Shown here piece by piece: positions 1 through 5,490 of a stretch of 6,643 bases of DNA. The notes beneath the pieces were generated by a model. It was given only the letters and a program-made list of their open reading frames with translations. It ran no database searches and had not been told where the DNA came from. Source of the DNA: Rhodospirillaceae bacterium (lineage in GTDB: Bacteria; Pseudomonadota; Alphaproteobacteria; UBA11073). The stretch spans positions 1-6,643 of the forward strand of contig DPZW01000038.1 in assembly GCA_003536545.1 (NCBI GenBank). Direction: 5' to 3'. The translations under genes were made by a program, and so were the position numbers. Position 1 is the stretch's first letter; each line of letters begins with the position of its first letter.

Positions 1-40
1 TTGTGTCAAAGATTGTGGCGTAGTTACATTACAACTTAGG

Positions 41-70
41 AAAAAGCCCCGCAATCTGCGGGGCTTTTTT
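41..70. terminator. Bidirectional intrinsic terminator
   Basis: A 7-bp GC stem, GCCCCGC (46-52) with GCGGGGC (58-64), encloses the 5-nt loop AATCT. It is flanked by five A on the left (41-45) and six T on the right (65-70), so a U-run follows the hairpin on either strand. On the minus strand it lies just past the stop codon of the HAD-like gene (76-78). On the plus strand it would end whatever enters from the left. The first 40 bases hold only short open stretches, with stops at 21-23 and 37-39 in two frames, too little to name an upstream gene. Confidence 0.9.
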
Positions 71-75
71 ATTTC

Positions 76-483
76 TTATAACTTGCAGCCACTATCTTTA
101 TTGCCCCATGCTTTTGCAAGCTGCTTTCTAATTTTCTCAATTCTTGTTCCTGCAAAATCTTGCGGCGTCCAATATTGTAATGACTGCAAGGCTTCGCGCT
201 CCGGTGGCTGATTATCCACCATTCCCCCAAGCATCATGTCTTTTACGCTATGCTTACTAATCATTGGTAAATTCAAAAGATCTATCTGGCTCGCAGCCCT
301 AAGTTTTTCAATCAAATCCACTTTGGTATCATCACTCATCCGATCTGAAAAAATAGCGAAACTATAACCTTCACTTAAAAAATTAATTATTTGCGCGCAT
401 AAACGCATATTCAAATTGCCATTCCGCAGCAAAGTATTGTGGACATCAACAAAAATGGTTCTGGCGGCAACTTCAGGCGTCAT
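76..483 (-). CDS. Small HAD-like domain protein, function unknown
   Basis: Predicted 135-aa cytoplasmic protein with a haloacid-dehalogenase-like fold, numbered here from the preferred start. IFVDVHNTLL (about residues 10-19) resembles HAD motif I with the nucleophile Asp13. FAIFSDR (about 42-48) resembles motif II with Ser46. Lys76 or Lys81, then MVDN with Asp90, could serve as motifs III and IV. The usual second Asp of motif I (DxD) is His15 here, so ordinary phosphatase chemistry is doubtful. There is no obvious cap domain, signal peptide or membrane helix. The frame opens further upstream to an ATG at 540-538 (154 aa). I prefer the ATG at 483-481 because AGGA lies 7 nt before it and motif I then falls near the N-terminus as usual. 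The longer start has no Shine-Dalgarno and would be nearly leaderless relative to the -10-like TATAAT at 554-549. The gene stands alone between two terminators and looks more AT-rich than its neighbours. The HAD assignment is by motif only; the substrate is unknown. Confidence 0.6.
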   Translation of the reverse strand: MTPEVAARTIFVDVHNTLLRNGNLNMRLCAQIINFLSEGYSFAIFSDRMSDDTKVDLIEKLRAASQIDLLNLPMISKHSVKDMMLGGMVDNQPPEREALQSLQYWTPQDFAGTRIEKIRKQLAKAWGNKDSGCKL

Positions 484-538
484 ACCTGCATCCTGCCGTA
501 TGCATGCAGGCGAAAGCAAATTATTCTTGACCGTGAGC

Positions 539-566
539 ATATAATAGGATTATATTCACAATGTGA
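539..566. promoter_or_regulatory. Paired palindromes over -10-like boxes
   Basis: Two adjacent perfect dyads are visible: ATATAAT-AGG-ATTATAT (539-555) and TCACA-A-TGTGA (556-566). The first contains TATAAT on both strands, at 540-545 on plus and 554-549 on minus, so it could supply the -10 box of divergent transcripts: the HAD-like gene leftward and a possible small RNA rightward. I find no good -35 match at 16-18 bp on either side. A promoter with a repressor-type operator is an inference from symmetry and placement; AT-rich chance symmetry is possible. Confidence 0.3.
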
Positions 567-702
567 GTCTGGTGAGGTACCGCGCGGGATTCATGGTTTG
601 GAAGCTGAGCTCTGGCGTTGCAGCCAGAGGGAGCTGTTGATTTGAGTCTACAGCCCCTACTTCCAGATCGCCTGCAAAAAGAAAACCCATGGGTTCCTTT
701 TT
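552..702 (+). ncRNA. Candidate structured small RNA (weak)
   Basis: No convincing protein gene lies in 484-759, but the plus strand can fold into a long hairpin-like RNA. A closing helix pairs GTCTG (567-571) with CAGAT (664-668). After a 2-nt bulge it continues as GAGGTA (574-579) with TACTTC (658-663), and GGG (586-588) can pair with CCC (655-657). A large asymmetric internal loop follows. The apical stem pairs CTCTGGC (610-616) with GCCAGAG (623-629) around GTTGCA, and AGCT (603-606) can pair with AGCT (632-635). A -10-like TATAAT at 540-545 and a terminator ending at 702 would give about 150 nt. The outline of closing stem, open bubble and apical stem recalls 6S RNA, but I do not recognise conserved 6S bases and the apical arm is short. 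The left boundary is inferred. It could equally be a 3' UTR or chance pairing. Confidence 0.28.
676..702. terminator. Bidirectional intrinsic terminator
   Basis: AACCC (684-688) pairs with GGGTT (691-695) around a 2-nt AT turn. After two A/C mismatches, AAAAAG (676-681) pairs with the T-run 697-702. Both strands end in a T-rich tract. On the minus strand it lies about 57 bp past the stop of the carbonic-anhydrase-like gene and would end the argC operon. On the plus strand it would end the candidate RNA at 552-702. The GC core is short, so it is weaker than the other two terminators. Confidence 0.6.
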
Positions 703-759
703 AATCCAACTAAAACGAAGGAAAAACAAAATACTACGGCAATAGATTAAAAGAAAAAA

Positions 760-1302
760 CTAAAGATAGTTCTGCATCAATTGATTGTAATGCTCGGCTG
801 ACCATTTGATGTCTGCCAGTTCTTCCGCCGTCACGTCGCGCACATAACGCGCCGGGCTGCCCGCCCATAGCTGCCCTGTCGGCACGCGCTTGCCCGGTGT
901 CACCAATGCGCCGGCGGCAACGATACTCCCCGCCTCCACCACCGCCGCATCCATCACGCATGAATTCATGCCGATCAAACAATCATCACCGATCTGGCAG
1001 GCATGAATCAGAGCCATATGCCCCACCGTCACGCCATTGCCGATAATGGCGGGATAGCCATGTTTCTGCCGCCCGTCCACCATCACGGCTTCGCTTGCGA
1101 CATGGATCACCGCATTGTCCTGAATATTCGTCATCGCGCCGATGCGGATCGCATTCACATCACCGCGGATCACCGCGCCGAACCAGATGCCGCAGCCCGC
1201 GCCGATTTCCACATCACCAATCACGCGCGCGGTATCGGCCACAAATACACCGTCTGCAATGCGCGGCAAGATGGATTTATAGGAGATGATATTTCCACTC
1301 AC
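760..1302 (-). CDS. Gamma-carbonic-anhydrase-like hexapeptide protein
   Basis: 180-aa cytoplasmic protein of the gamma-carbonic anhydrase family (YrdA/PaaY/CaiE group; Cam is the archetype). These form trimers of left-handed beta helices with zinc-type sites between subunits. Hexapeptide-type repeats run from about residue 20 to 140. Three His residues match the Cam metal ligands: His67 in NAVIHV, then His95 and His100 in VGHMALIHAC. RGD (46-48) and QDN (61-63) match catalytic-site positions. The C-terminus (WAGSPARYVRDVTAEE, about 146-161, then a helix) is typical, and so is the length. The start is GTG at 1302-1300. Its first four bases, GTGA, contain the TGA stop of argC, a 4-nt overlap that implies translational coupling in an argC operon. 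Reversible CO2 hydration is the family expectation, but many bacterial members have weak or unproven carbonic anhydrase activity, so the true substrate is uncertain. Confidence 0.93.
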   Translation of the reverse strand: MSGNIISYKSILPRIADGVFVADTARVIGDVEIGAGCGIWFGAVIRGDVNAIRIGAMTNIQDNAVIHVASEAVMVDGRQKHGYPAIIGNGVTVGHMALIHACQIGDDCLIGMNSCVMDAAVVEAGSIVAAGALVTPGKRVPTGQLWAGSPARYVRDVTAEELADIKWSAEHYNQLMQNYL

Positions 1303-2342
1303 GGAAACACCGCCGCACCGTTGATACCCAGCGTTTCATCCCAGCCGTACATGATATTCATGTTCTGGATGGCCTGGCCGGATGCGCCCTTCACCAGGTT
1401 ATCGATCACCGACACCAAAATCACCTGCCCCTCGCCCGCGCCGGGTGCCGCCGCGATATGGCAATGATTGGATCCTGCCACATGATGCGTGGATGGCAAT
1501 TTGCCTTCCGGCAAAATATGCACGAATGGTTCCTTGTCATAGGCGGCATGCAGCGCATTGCGCACATCGGCAATCGTTTTGCCCGGCAGAAGCCGCGCAT
1601 AAATCGTCGCGAGAATACCGCGCGCCATCGGGATCAGATGCGGCGTGAACGTCACATTAATCTGCGCACCGGCGGCGTCGGACAAATTCTGTTCAATCTC
1701 CGGCGAATGACGGTGATTGCCGACGCCGTAGGCAGACATGCCGCCCGTGACTTCGGTATATAATAAATTCTGTTTTGCTGCGCGGCCTGCGCCGGAAACA
1801 CCCGATTTTGCATCAATAATGATGCCACTGCGTTCAATAATATTATGCTTCAGCAATGGCAATAACGGCAATGAACTTGCGGTTGGATAACAACCGGGAT
1901 TGGCAACCAGACGCGCGGATTTGACGGCATCACGCGCGACTTCCGGCAACCCGTAAACCGCTTCGCGTTGGAGCTCCAATGCCTGATGCGCATGGCCGTA
2001 CCATTCCGCATAGGCCTGCGGATCACGCAGACGGAAATCGGCGGACAGATCCACCACATTCACATGCTTCGGCAATCCCGCGATCACTTTCTGCGTGGTG
2101 CCGTGCGGCAGCGCGCAAAACACCAGATCACATTTCATAAAATTCAACTCATCAATATGCACCAGATCGGGCAGATGATAAATTCCGAGATGCGGAAACA
2201 CGTCTGCCAGCTTCTGGCCCGCATTGCGCTCTGCCGAGAGGCCCGTAATTTCAACATGCGGATGATTGATCAGCAGCCGCAAAAGTTCCGCGCCCGTATA
2301 ACCGGATGCGCCCAAGATAATGGTTTTGATTTTCGAGTTCAT
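1299..2342 (-). CDS. argC: N-acetyl-gamma-glutamyl-phosphate reductase
   Basis: 347-aa cytoplasmic enzyme that reduces N-acetylglutamyl-5-phosphate to the semialdehyde with NADPH, the third step of arginine biosynthesis. The N-terminal Rossmann motif GASGYTGAEL is at about residues 11-20. The catalytic Cys151 lies in NPGCYPT. KSGVSGAGR (about 179-187), HRHSPEIEQ with the active-site His region (about 210-218), TPHLIPMARGI (about 233-243) and the C-terminal KGASGQAIQNMN are all family hallmarks. Length fits type 1 ArgC. I chose the ATG at 2342-2340, whose protein begins MNSKIKTIILGASG. The frame extends to a GTG at 2390-2388, but that codon lies inside the rpsI terminator hairpin. No strong Shine-Dalgarno precedes the chosen start. 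It follows rpsI after a terminator and overlaps the next gene by 4 nt. I found no clear promoter of its own in the 29-nt gap, so read-through from the ribosomal operon or a promoter within rpsI is likely. Confidence 0.97.
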   Translation of the reverse strand: MNSKIKTIILGASGYTGAELLRLLINHPHVEITGLSAERNAGQKLADVFPHLGIYHLPDLVHIDELNFMKCDLVFCALPHGTTQKVIAGLPKHVNVVDLSADFRLRDPQAYAEWYGHAHQALELQREAVYGLPEVARDAVKSARLVANPGCYPTASSLPLLPLLKHNIIERSGIIIDAKSGVSGAGRAAKQNLLYTEVTGGMSAYGVGNHRHSPEIEQNLSDAAGAQINVTFTPHLIPMARGILATIYARLLPGKTIADVRNALHAAYDKEPFVHILPEGKLPSTHHVAGSNHCHIAAAPGAGEGQVILVSVIDNLVKGASGQAIQNMNIMYGWDETLGINGAAVFP

Positions 2343-2371
2343 AGCTGTTTTTACCAATATTTCACGCAATA

Positions 2372-2397
2372 AAAAAGGGTGCCGAAGCACCCTTTTT
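2372..2397. terminator. UUCG-loop terminator after rpsI
   Basis: On the minus strand the stem AAAAAGGGTGC, loop TTCG and stem GCACCCTTTTT form a hairpin with a stable C(UUCG)G tetraloop, followed by a six-base T-run. It starts 17 nt after the rpsI stop (2414-2416) and ends about 30 nt before the argC start. It should end or strongly attenuate the rplM-rpsI transcript. The flanking A-run also makes it a possible terminator on the plus strand. Confidence 0.92.
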
Positions 2398-2413
2398 CCA
2401 AATGAGTATAAGC

Positions 2414-3073
2414 TTAACGCTTAACCCACTGGGTTGAACGACGGGCTTTGTGCTTACCGTATTTCTTACGCTCAACCACGCGTGGGTCGCGAGTCAACAA
2501 ACCGGCACGTTTCAGCACCGGACGCAGGGATGGATCGTAATACGTCAAAGCTTTTGAAACGCCGTGGCGCACTGCACCAGCCTGGCCCGACAAACCGCCA
2601 CCTGTCACGGTCACCAGAATATCATACTGGCCCAGGCGATTGATGATTTTGAAAGGCTGTTCGATCAGCATTTGCTGGGTCGGACGCGCGAAATAGGTTG
2701 CCAGCGATTTGCCATTCACCACCACTTCGCCTTTACCAGATTTCAGCCAGACGCGCGCGATTGCGTTTTTACGCTTGCCGGTTGCGTATGAACGGCCAAA
2801 TTTGTCAACTTGCTGAACTGTGCGGTCCACCACGTTCTGAACCTGCTTTGGCTTTTCTGCCGCAGCCGCAGCCATCGCAGATTTTTGTGCCGGACGTTCA
2901 GCCGCTGGCGCATCTTCCTTTTTCGCTGCGCCAACCGTACGGCTGGTTTTTTTCACAACGGTTGGAGCTGCTTTCGCGGTTTTCTTTTCTGCTGCAGGCT
3001 TACGCGCCGCAGGTTTTGCCGCAGGTTTTTTCGCTGCTGTTTTAGTTTCTTCTGTTTTATTTTCTTCAGTCAT
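2414..3073 (-). CDS. rpsI: 30S ribosomal protein S9 (uS9), extended N-terminus
   Basis: 219-aa small-subunit protein. The conserved S9 fold runs from about residue 96 (YATGKRKNAIARVWL) through VVNGKSLATYF, GQYDILVTVTGGGLSGQAGAVRHGVSKAL and DPSLRPVLKRAGLLTRDPRVVERKKYG. It ends in the basic tail KHKARRSTQWVKR, which in the family reaches the P-site tRNA. S9 is usually about 130 aa, and some alphaproteobacterial forms are about 160. Here residues 1-92 form a low-complexity, Lys/Ala/Pro-rich extension (for example KKPAAKPAARKPAAEKK) that is probably disordered and RNA-binding. The start ATG at 3073-3071 is 14 nt after the rplM stop, with GGGAA upstream as a possible Shine-Dalgarno. It is co-transcribed with rplM, the usual pairing. 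Confidence 0.97.
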   Translation of the reverse strand: MTEENKTEETKTAAKKPAAKPAARKPAAEKKTAKAAPTVVKKTSRTVGAAKKEDAPAAERPAQKSAMAAAAAEKPKQVQNVVDRTVQQVDKFGRSYATGKRKNAIARVWLKSGKGEVVVNGKSLATYFARPTQQMLIEQPFKIINRLGQYDILVTVTGGGLSGQAGAVRHGVSKALTYYDPSLRPVLKRAGLLTRDPRVVERKKYGKHKARRSTQWVKR

Positions 3074-3087
3074 GATCTGTTTCCCGC

Positions 3088-3546
3088 TTAGCGTTTATTC
3101 TTGGAGTTCATTGCAGCAACATCCAGCACTTCAGGCTGTTGTGCTTCATGCGGATGCTCGGCACCCGCGTAAACGCGCAGATTGCCCATTTGCTGACGAC
3201 CCAGAACGTTACGTGAAATCATCCGCTCAATGGCTTTCTCTACCAGACGCTCAGGATGTTTACCTGCCAATGTTTCACCCATCGTGCGCTCTTTGATTCC
3301 GCCGATGAAACCTGTGTGCCAGTAAAGAACCTTGTCGCGCAATTTATTGCCGGTCACTTTGACTTTTGCCGCGTTGATCACAATTACATGGTCACCATCA
3401 TCCATATGCGGCGTATAAGAAGGTTTGTGTTTGCCGCGAAGGCGCATGGCAACCACGCTGGCAAGCCGGCCGAGGACAAGGCCTTCAGCGTCCACGATCA
3501 CCCATTTCTTTTGGATGTCACCGGATTTGGCGGAATATGTTTTCAT
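3088..3546 (-). CDS. rplM: 50S ribosomal protein L13 (uL13)
   Basis: 152-aa large-subunit protein that binds 23S rRNA early in assembly. Recognisable segments are WVIVDAEGLVLGRLAS (about 15-30), GKHKPSYTPHMDDGDHVIVINA (about 38-59, written here as the conserved D-G-D-V-I-N core), KVTGNKL, YWHTGFIGG, then ERMISRNVLGRQQMGNLRVYAG. The tail with EHPHEAQQPEVLD is typical of alphaproteobacteria. Length is normal for the family. The start ATG at 3546-3544 is preceded by a purine-rich AAGAGAGAA stretch that can serve as the ribosome-binding site. It is the first gene of the rplM-rpsI operon, with a candidate promoter about 36 nt upstream. Confidence 0.97.
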   Translation of the reverse strand: MKTYSAKSGDIQKKWVIVDAEGLVLGRLASVVAMRLRGKHKPSYTPHMDDGDHVIVINAAKVKVTGNKLRDKVLYWHTGFIGGIKERTMGETLAGKHPERLVEKAIERMISRNVLGRQQMGNLRVYAGAEHPHEAQQPEVLDVAAMNSKNKR

Positions 3547-3581
3547 CTGAATTCTCTCTTAGGGGTGTTAACAGGCGCGTT

Positions 3582-3610
3582 TTAAAGCATGTCCCCACCT
3601 GCCCGGTCAA
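3582..3610 (-). promoter_or_regulatory. Candidate promoter of rplM-rpsI
   Basis: Read on the minus strand, TTGACC (3610-3605) is followed after 17 bp by CTTTAA (3587-3582). This is a good housekeeping-sigma arrangement with a strong -35 and a moderate -10. Transcription would start near 3575, giving a leader of about 30 nt before the rplM start. It lies in the 107-bp gap upstream of rplM, where a ribosomal-operon promoter is expected. Identified by eye; no experimental support. Confidence 0.55.
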
Positions 3611-3631
3611 GCAAAATAGTGCTGAAATAGG

Positions 3632-3651
3632 TGTGGTATTTTAATACCACA
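3632..3651. terminator. AT-rich hairpin after the unknown gene
   Basis: A perfect 9-bp inverted repeat, TGTGGTATT (3632-3640) and AATACCACA (3643-3651), lies 2 nt past the stop codon of the minus-strand gene at 3654. On the plus strand it is followed by TTTTAT, but on the minus strand only by CCTATTTC, so it is a weak terminator for that gene. It may instead stabilise the mRNA 3' end or act as a dyad near the rplM promoter. Confidence 0.4.
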
Positions 3652-3653
3652 TT

Positions 3654-4337
3654 TTATGAGGCCCCGCCATAGCTGTACATCATAAGGACGTGCGGCAATT
3701 CCCGTGAAGGCTGGGCCGCGCGATCACCTTTCAAACAAAATCTGAGGGGGGATGCGCCCAGAATTTTCTTACCCCGCGCCAACTGGTCATCGTCCAGCGT
3801 TCTACCTCCCTGGTGAAAGAGCTTAACAATCGCCCGATGCTTTTTGGGATTCAGCGTCTCCAGAATTTCCGGGCGAGACTGCATAATCAACAACATCAAT
3901 GCCGTTCCATCTCTCAGGGCACCTTCTCGGTCATGATCGTATTGACTGTAGCGATTGATACTCGCAGCCAGCTTATTCAATTGTTTCATGCGTAAATTTT
4001 TAAACCAGGGATCCGGATTGCCGCGATCACGATCATCAAAATACCCGATAAGGGTTAAAAGATTTTGCTCCAGCGCATAGGGCGCATTACATTTCCCAAA
4101 AAGCAATATGGTGAATAGCGTATCTAGTTTATCGGCCGACTTCCCAATTCTTTGTGATAAATCAGACGGTCTTGAATAGCTGATTGCGCTTTGCACACAG
4201 TCACAAAGATATTTAGCCTGCAGGCTATCTTCACGACGCTTTTGAACTTCACTTGCATATTCTGAAATATCTTTCAGGCGGTTGTTACGCAGAATATTAA
4301 CGAAAAATTCGAGGGTATAATCATAACCAGCTAACAT
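3654..4337 (-). CDS. Hypothetical soluble helical protein
   Basis: 227-aa protein I do not recognise. It has no signal peptide or convincing membrane span. The sequence reads as mainly alpha-helical, with a hydrophobic helix near 72-80 (DTLFTILLF), a second near 92-100 (NLLTLIGYF), an acidic/basic turn with DDRDRGNPDPWF (about 101-112), a helix near 143-152 (DGTALMLLIM), and a basic stretch NPKKHRAIVKLFHQGG (about 163-178). The three Cys near 45-47 and 83 do not form a clear metal motif. The frame extends four codons upstream, but I chose the ATG at 4337-4335 because GGAGGTG (4347-4341) sits 5 nt before it. That is near-ideal spacing and overlaps the longer reading. It diverges from motB and lies upstream of the ribosomal operon on the same strand, separated by a hairpin and the rplM promoter. 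A link to motility is possible only by position. Codon use gives no sign of decay. Confidence 0.75.
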   Translation of the reverse strand: MLAGYDYTLEFFVNILRNNRLKDISEYASEVQKRREDSLQAKYLCDCVQSAISYSRPSDLSQRIGKSADKLDTLFTILLFGKCNAPYALEQNLLTLIGYFDDRDRGNPDPWFKNLRMKQLNKLAASINRYSQYDHDREGALRDGTALMLLIMQSRPEILETLNPKKHRAIVKLFHQGGRTLDDDQLARGKKILGASPLRFCLKGDRAAQPSRELPHVLMMYSYGGAS

Positions 4338-4340
4338 AAT

Positions 4341-4347
4341 CACCTCC
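4341..4347 (-). promoter_or_regulatory. Strong Shine-Dalgarno, sets start at 4337
   Basis: GGAGGTG on the minus strand followed by ATT and then ATG is nearly a full complement of the 16S anti-Shine-Dalgarno. Five bases separate GGAGG from the ATG. It lies inside the upstream-extended reading frame and is the best ribosome-binding site seen in the window. It argues that the unknown gene is truly translated, at a high initiation rate. Confidence 0.85.
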
Positions 4348-4470
4348 ATTTAAAACTTAAAAACAACCTAATAATCCCAGTGTTATATAAGATTCATACC
4401 AAAAAACTATTCATAAATTACCCTTGCTAAGCCATTTATGCGGTCTAGACTGATTGCTGGAATTCGAATC
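4348..4470. promoter_or_regulatory. Divergent regulatory gap, unknown gene/motB
   Basis: This AT-rich gap between the two divergent genes must hold both promoters. TTATATAA (4383-4390) reads as a -10-like box on either strand, but no matching -35 is evident. For motB a weaker candidate is TTGCTA (4424-4429), 16 bp, TAGACT (4446-4451), which would start transcription near 4458. Two GANTC sites, GATTC at 4391-4395 and GAATC at 4466-4470 next to the motB start, are potential CcrM methylation sites. I see no flagellar sigma-28 or sigma-54 consensus. Confidence 0.35.
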
Positions 4471-5490
4471 ATGGCAGACGGCGACGGCGATAAACGCCCC
4501 ATAGTTATCAAGAAGGTCAAAAAGATCGTCGGGGGGCACCACGGCGGGGCCTGGAAAGTTGCCTATGCGGATTTCGTCACAGCCATGATGGCGTTCTTCC
4601 TGTTGATGTGGCTGTTGGGCGCAACAACCGAAGACCAGCGCAAAGGCATCGCCGAATATTTTGATCCGATTGCCGTTTCGCAATCCCAATCCGGCGCGGG
4701 TGAAATTCTGGGCGGGAAATCCCCCAACGAACCAGGCAGCCAGATATCCGATGCCGAGCCCACAGCCGTTGCCGTAACAGATCGCCCCGGCGTACAGGGT
4801 AACGAGGAATCTCCGCCTGTCGGCCAGGTGGAAGACGAAGAGAATATCAACGAAGAAATTCCAAAAGACCCGGGCTCTGGCCAGGAAGGCAGCGATGGCG
4901 CGGAAAAAGGCGTTGTGTCCGCTGCCACTGCGGCGCAAATCAAGGAAGCCAAAGAAGCCCTGGAAAATGCGCGCAAGGAAGAACAGAAATTCCAGGAGAC
5001 CAAGGAAAAAATTATCGAGGTCATTCAAAATAATCCAGACATGGCAGGCCTGACGAAAAACCTGATTGTGGATGAAACACCCGAAGGTTTGCGGATTCAG
5101 ATTATTGATACCGACGGCACGCCCATGTTTGAGAGTGGCGGCAGCACCATGAGTGATAGTTTGAAAAAGATCCTTAGCAATGTGATTGCCGTCATTAAGG
5201 ATTTGCCGAACAAACTTTCTATCCGCGGCCATACTGATGCGACGCCATTCAAAGGCAGCGGGCGTGATAATTGGGATCTGTCTGCAGAACGCGCCAACGC
5301 CAGCCGGCGTGAAGTGGTTAATCTGGGCATCAATCCAGACCGCGTCGTCAATGTGGTGGGTCGCGCCGACCGCGAACCGTTATTGCCGGATGCCCCCAAG
5401 GATCCGCAAAACCGCCGGATTGGCATTATCCTGATGCGTGAATTTCCGGCCAAACCACCTGCTGAAGCTGCTACACCGCCTGCGCAGTAA
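4471..5490 (+). CDS. motB: Flagellar motor stator protein MotB
   Basis: 339-aa inner-membrane protein. With MotA it forms the proton channel of the flagellar stator and anchors it to peptidoglycan. A basic cytoplasmic N-terminus (PIVIKKVKKIVGGHHGG) precedes one membrane helix at about residues 32-49 (YADFVTAMMAFFLLMWLL) with the proton-carrying Asp34. Residues about 93-147 are acidic and low in complexity, and about 154-189 form a charged helix that could be a coiled coil. The C-terminal OmpA-like domain (about 194-323) shows GHTDATP (His254, Asp256), the NWDLSAERA motif and NRRIGIIL, the expected peptidoglycan-binding residues. A short Ala/Pro tail follows. The frame opens at an ATG at 4438, but I chose 4471, giving MADGDGDKRPIVIKK, because family members start close to the basic segment; TGGA upstream is a weak Shine-Dalgarno. 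No motA is in the window. The stop abuts that of the convergent gene. Confidence 0.93.
   Translation: MADGDGDKRPIVIKKVKKIVGGHHGGAWKVAYADFVTAMMAFFLLMWLLGATTEDQRKGIAEYFDPIAVSQSQSGAGEILGGKSPNEPGSQISDAEPTAVAVTDRPGVQGNEESPPVGQVEDEENINEEIPKDPGSGQEGSDGAEKGVVSAATAAQIKEAKEALENARKEEQKFQETKEKIIEVIQNNPDMAGLTKNLIVDETPEGLRIQIIDTDGTPMFESGGSTMSDSLKKILSNVIAVIKDLPNKLSIRGHTDATPFKGSGRDNWDLSAERANASRREVVNLGINPDRVVNVVGRADREPLLPDAPKDPQNRRIGIILMREFPAKPPAEAATPPAQ

Noticed and set aside
1..40. Possible C-terminus of a plus-strand gene entering from the left
   Set aside because: Two frames end within 40 bases (stops at 21-23 and 37-39), but there is too little sequence to tell coding from non-coding. Only the terminator at 41-70 hints that a transcript ends here.
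439..645. 68-codon open frame on the plus strand across the HAD-like gene start
   Set aside because: It is antisense to the HAD-like gene for half its length, has no ribosome-binding site or recognisable motif, and overlaps the candidate RNA stems.
552..702. Firm call of 6S RNA, SRP RNA or a tRNA
   Set aside because: The SRP tetraloop region and tRNA T-loop motif are absent, and I cannot identify conserved 6S bases by eye. Kept only as a weak structured-RNA candidate.
1003..1467. 154-codon plus-strand frame spanning the argC/carbonic-anhydrase junction
   Set aside because: It is a His/Arg/Ala-rich shadow antisense to two well-supported genes, with no motif or ribosome-binding site.
4411..5232. 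273-codon open frame antisense to motB
   Set aside because: It is rich in Phe/Gly/Ala and its long length follows from the codon bias of motB on the other strand. MotB motifs on the plus strand are unambiguous.
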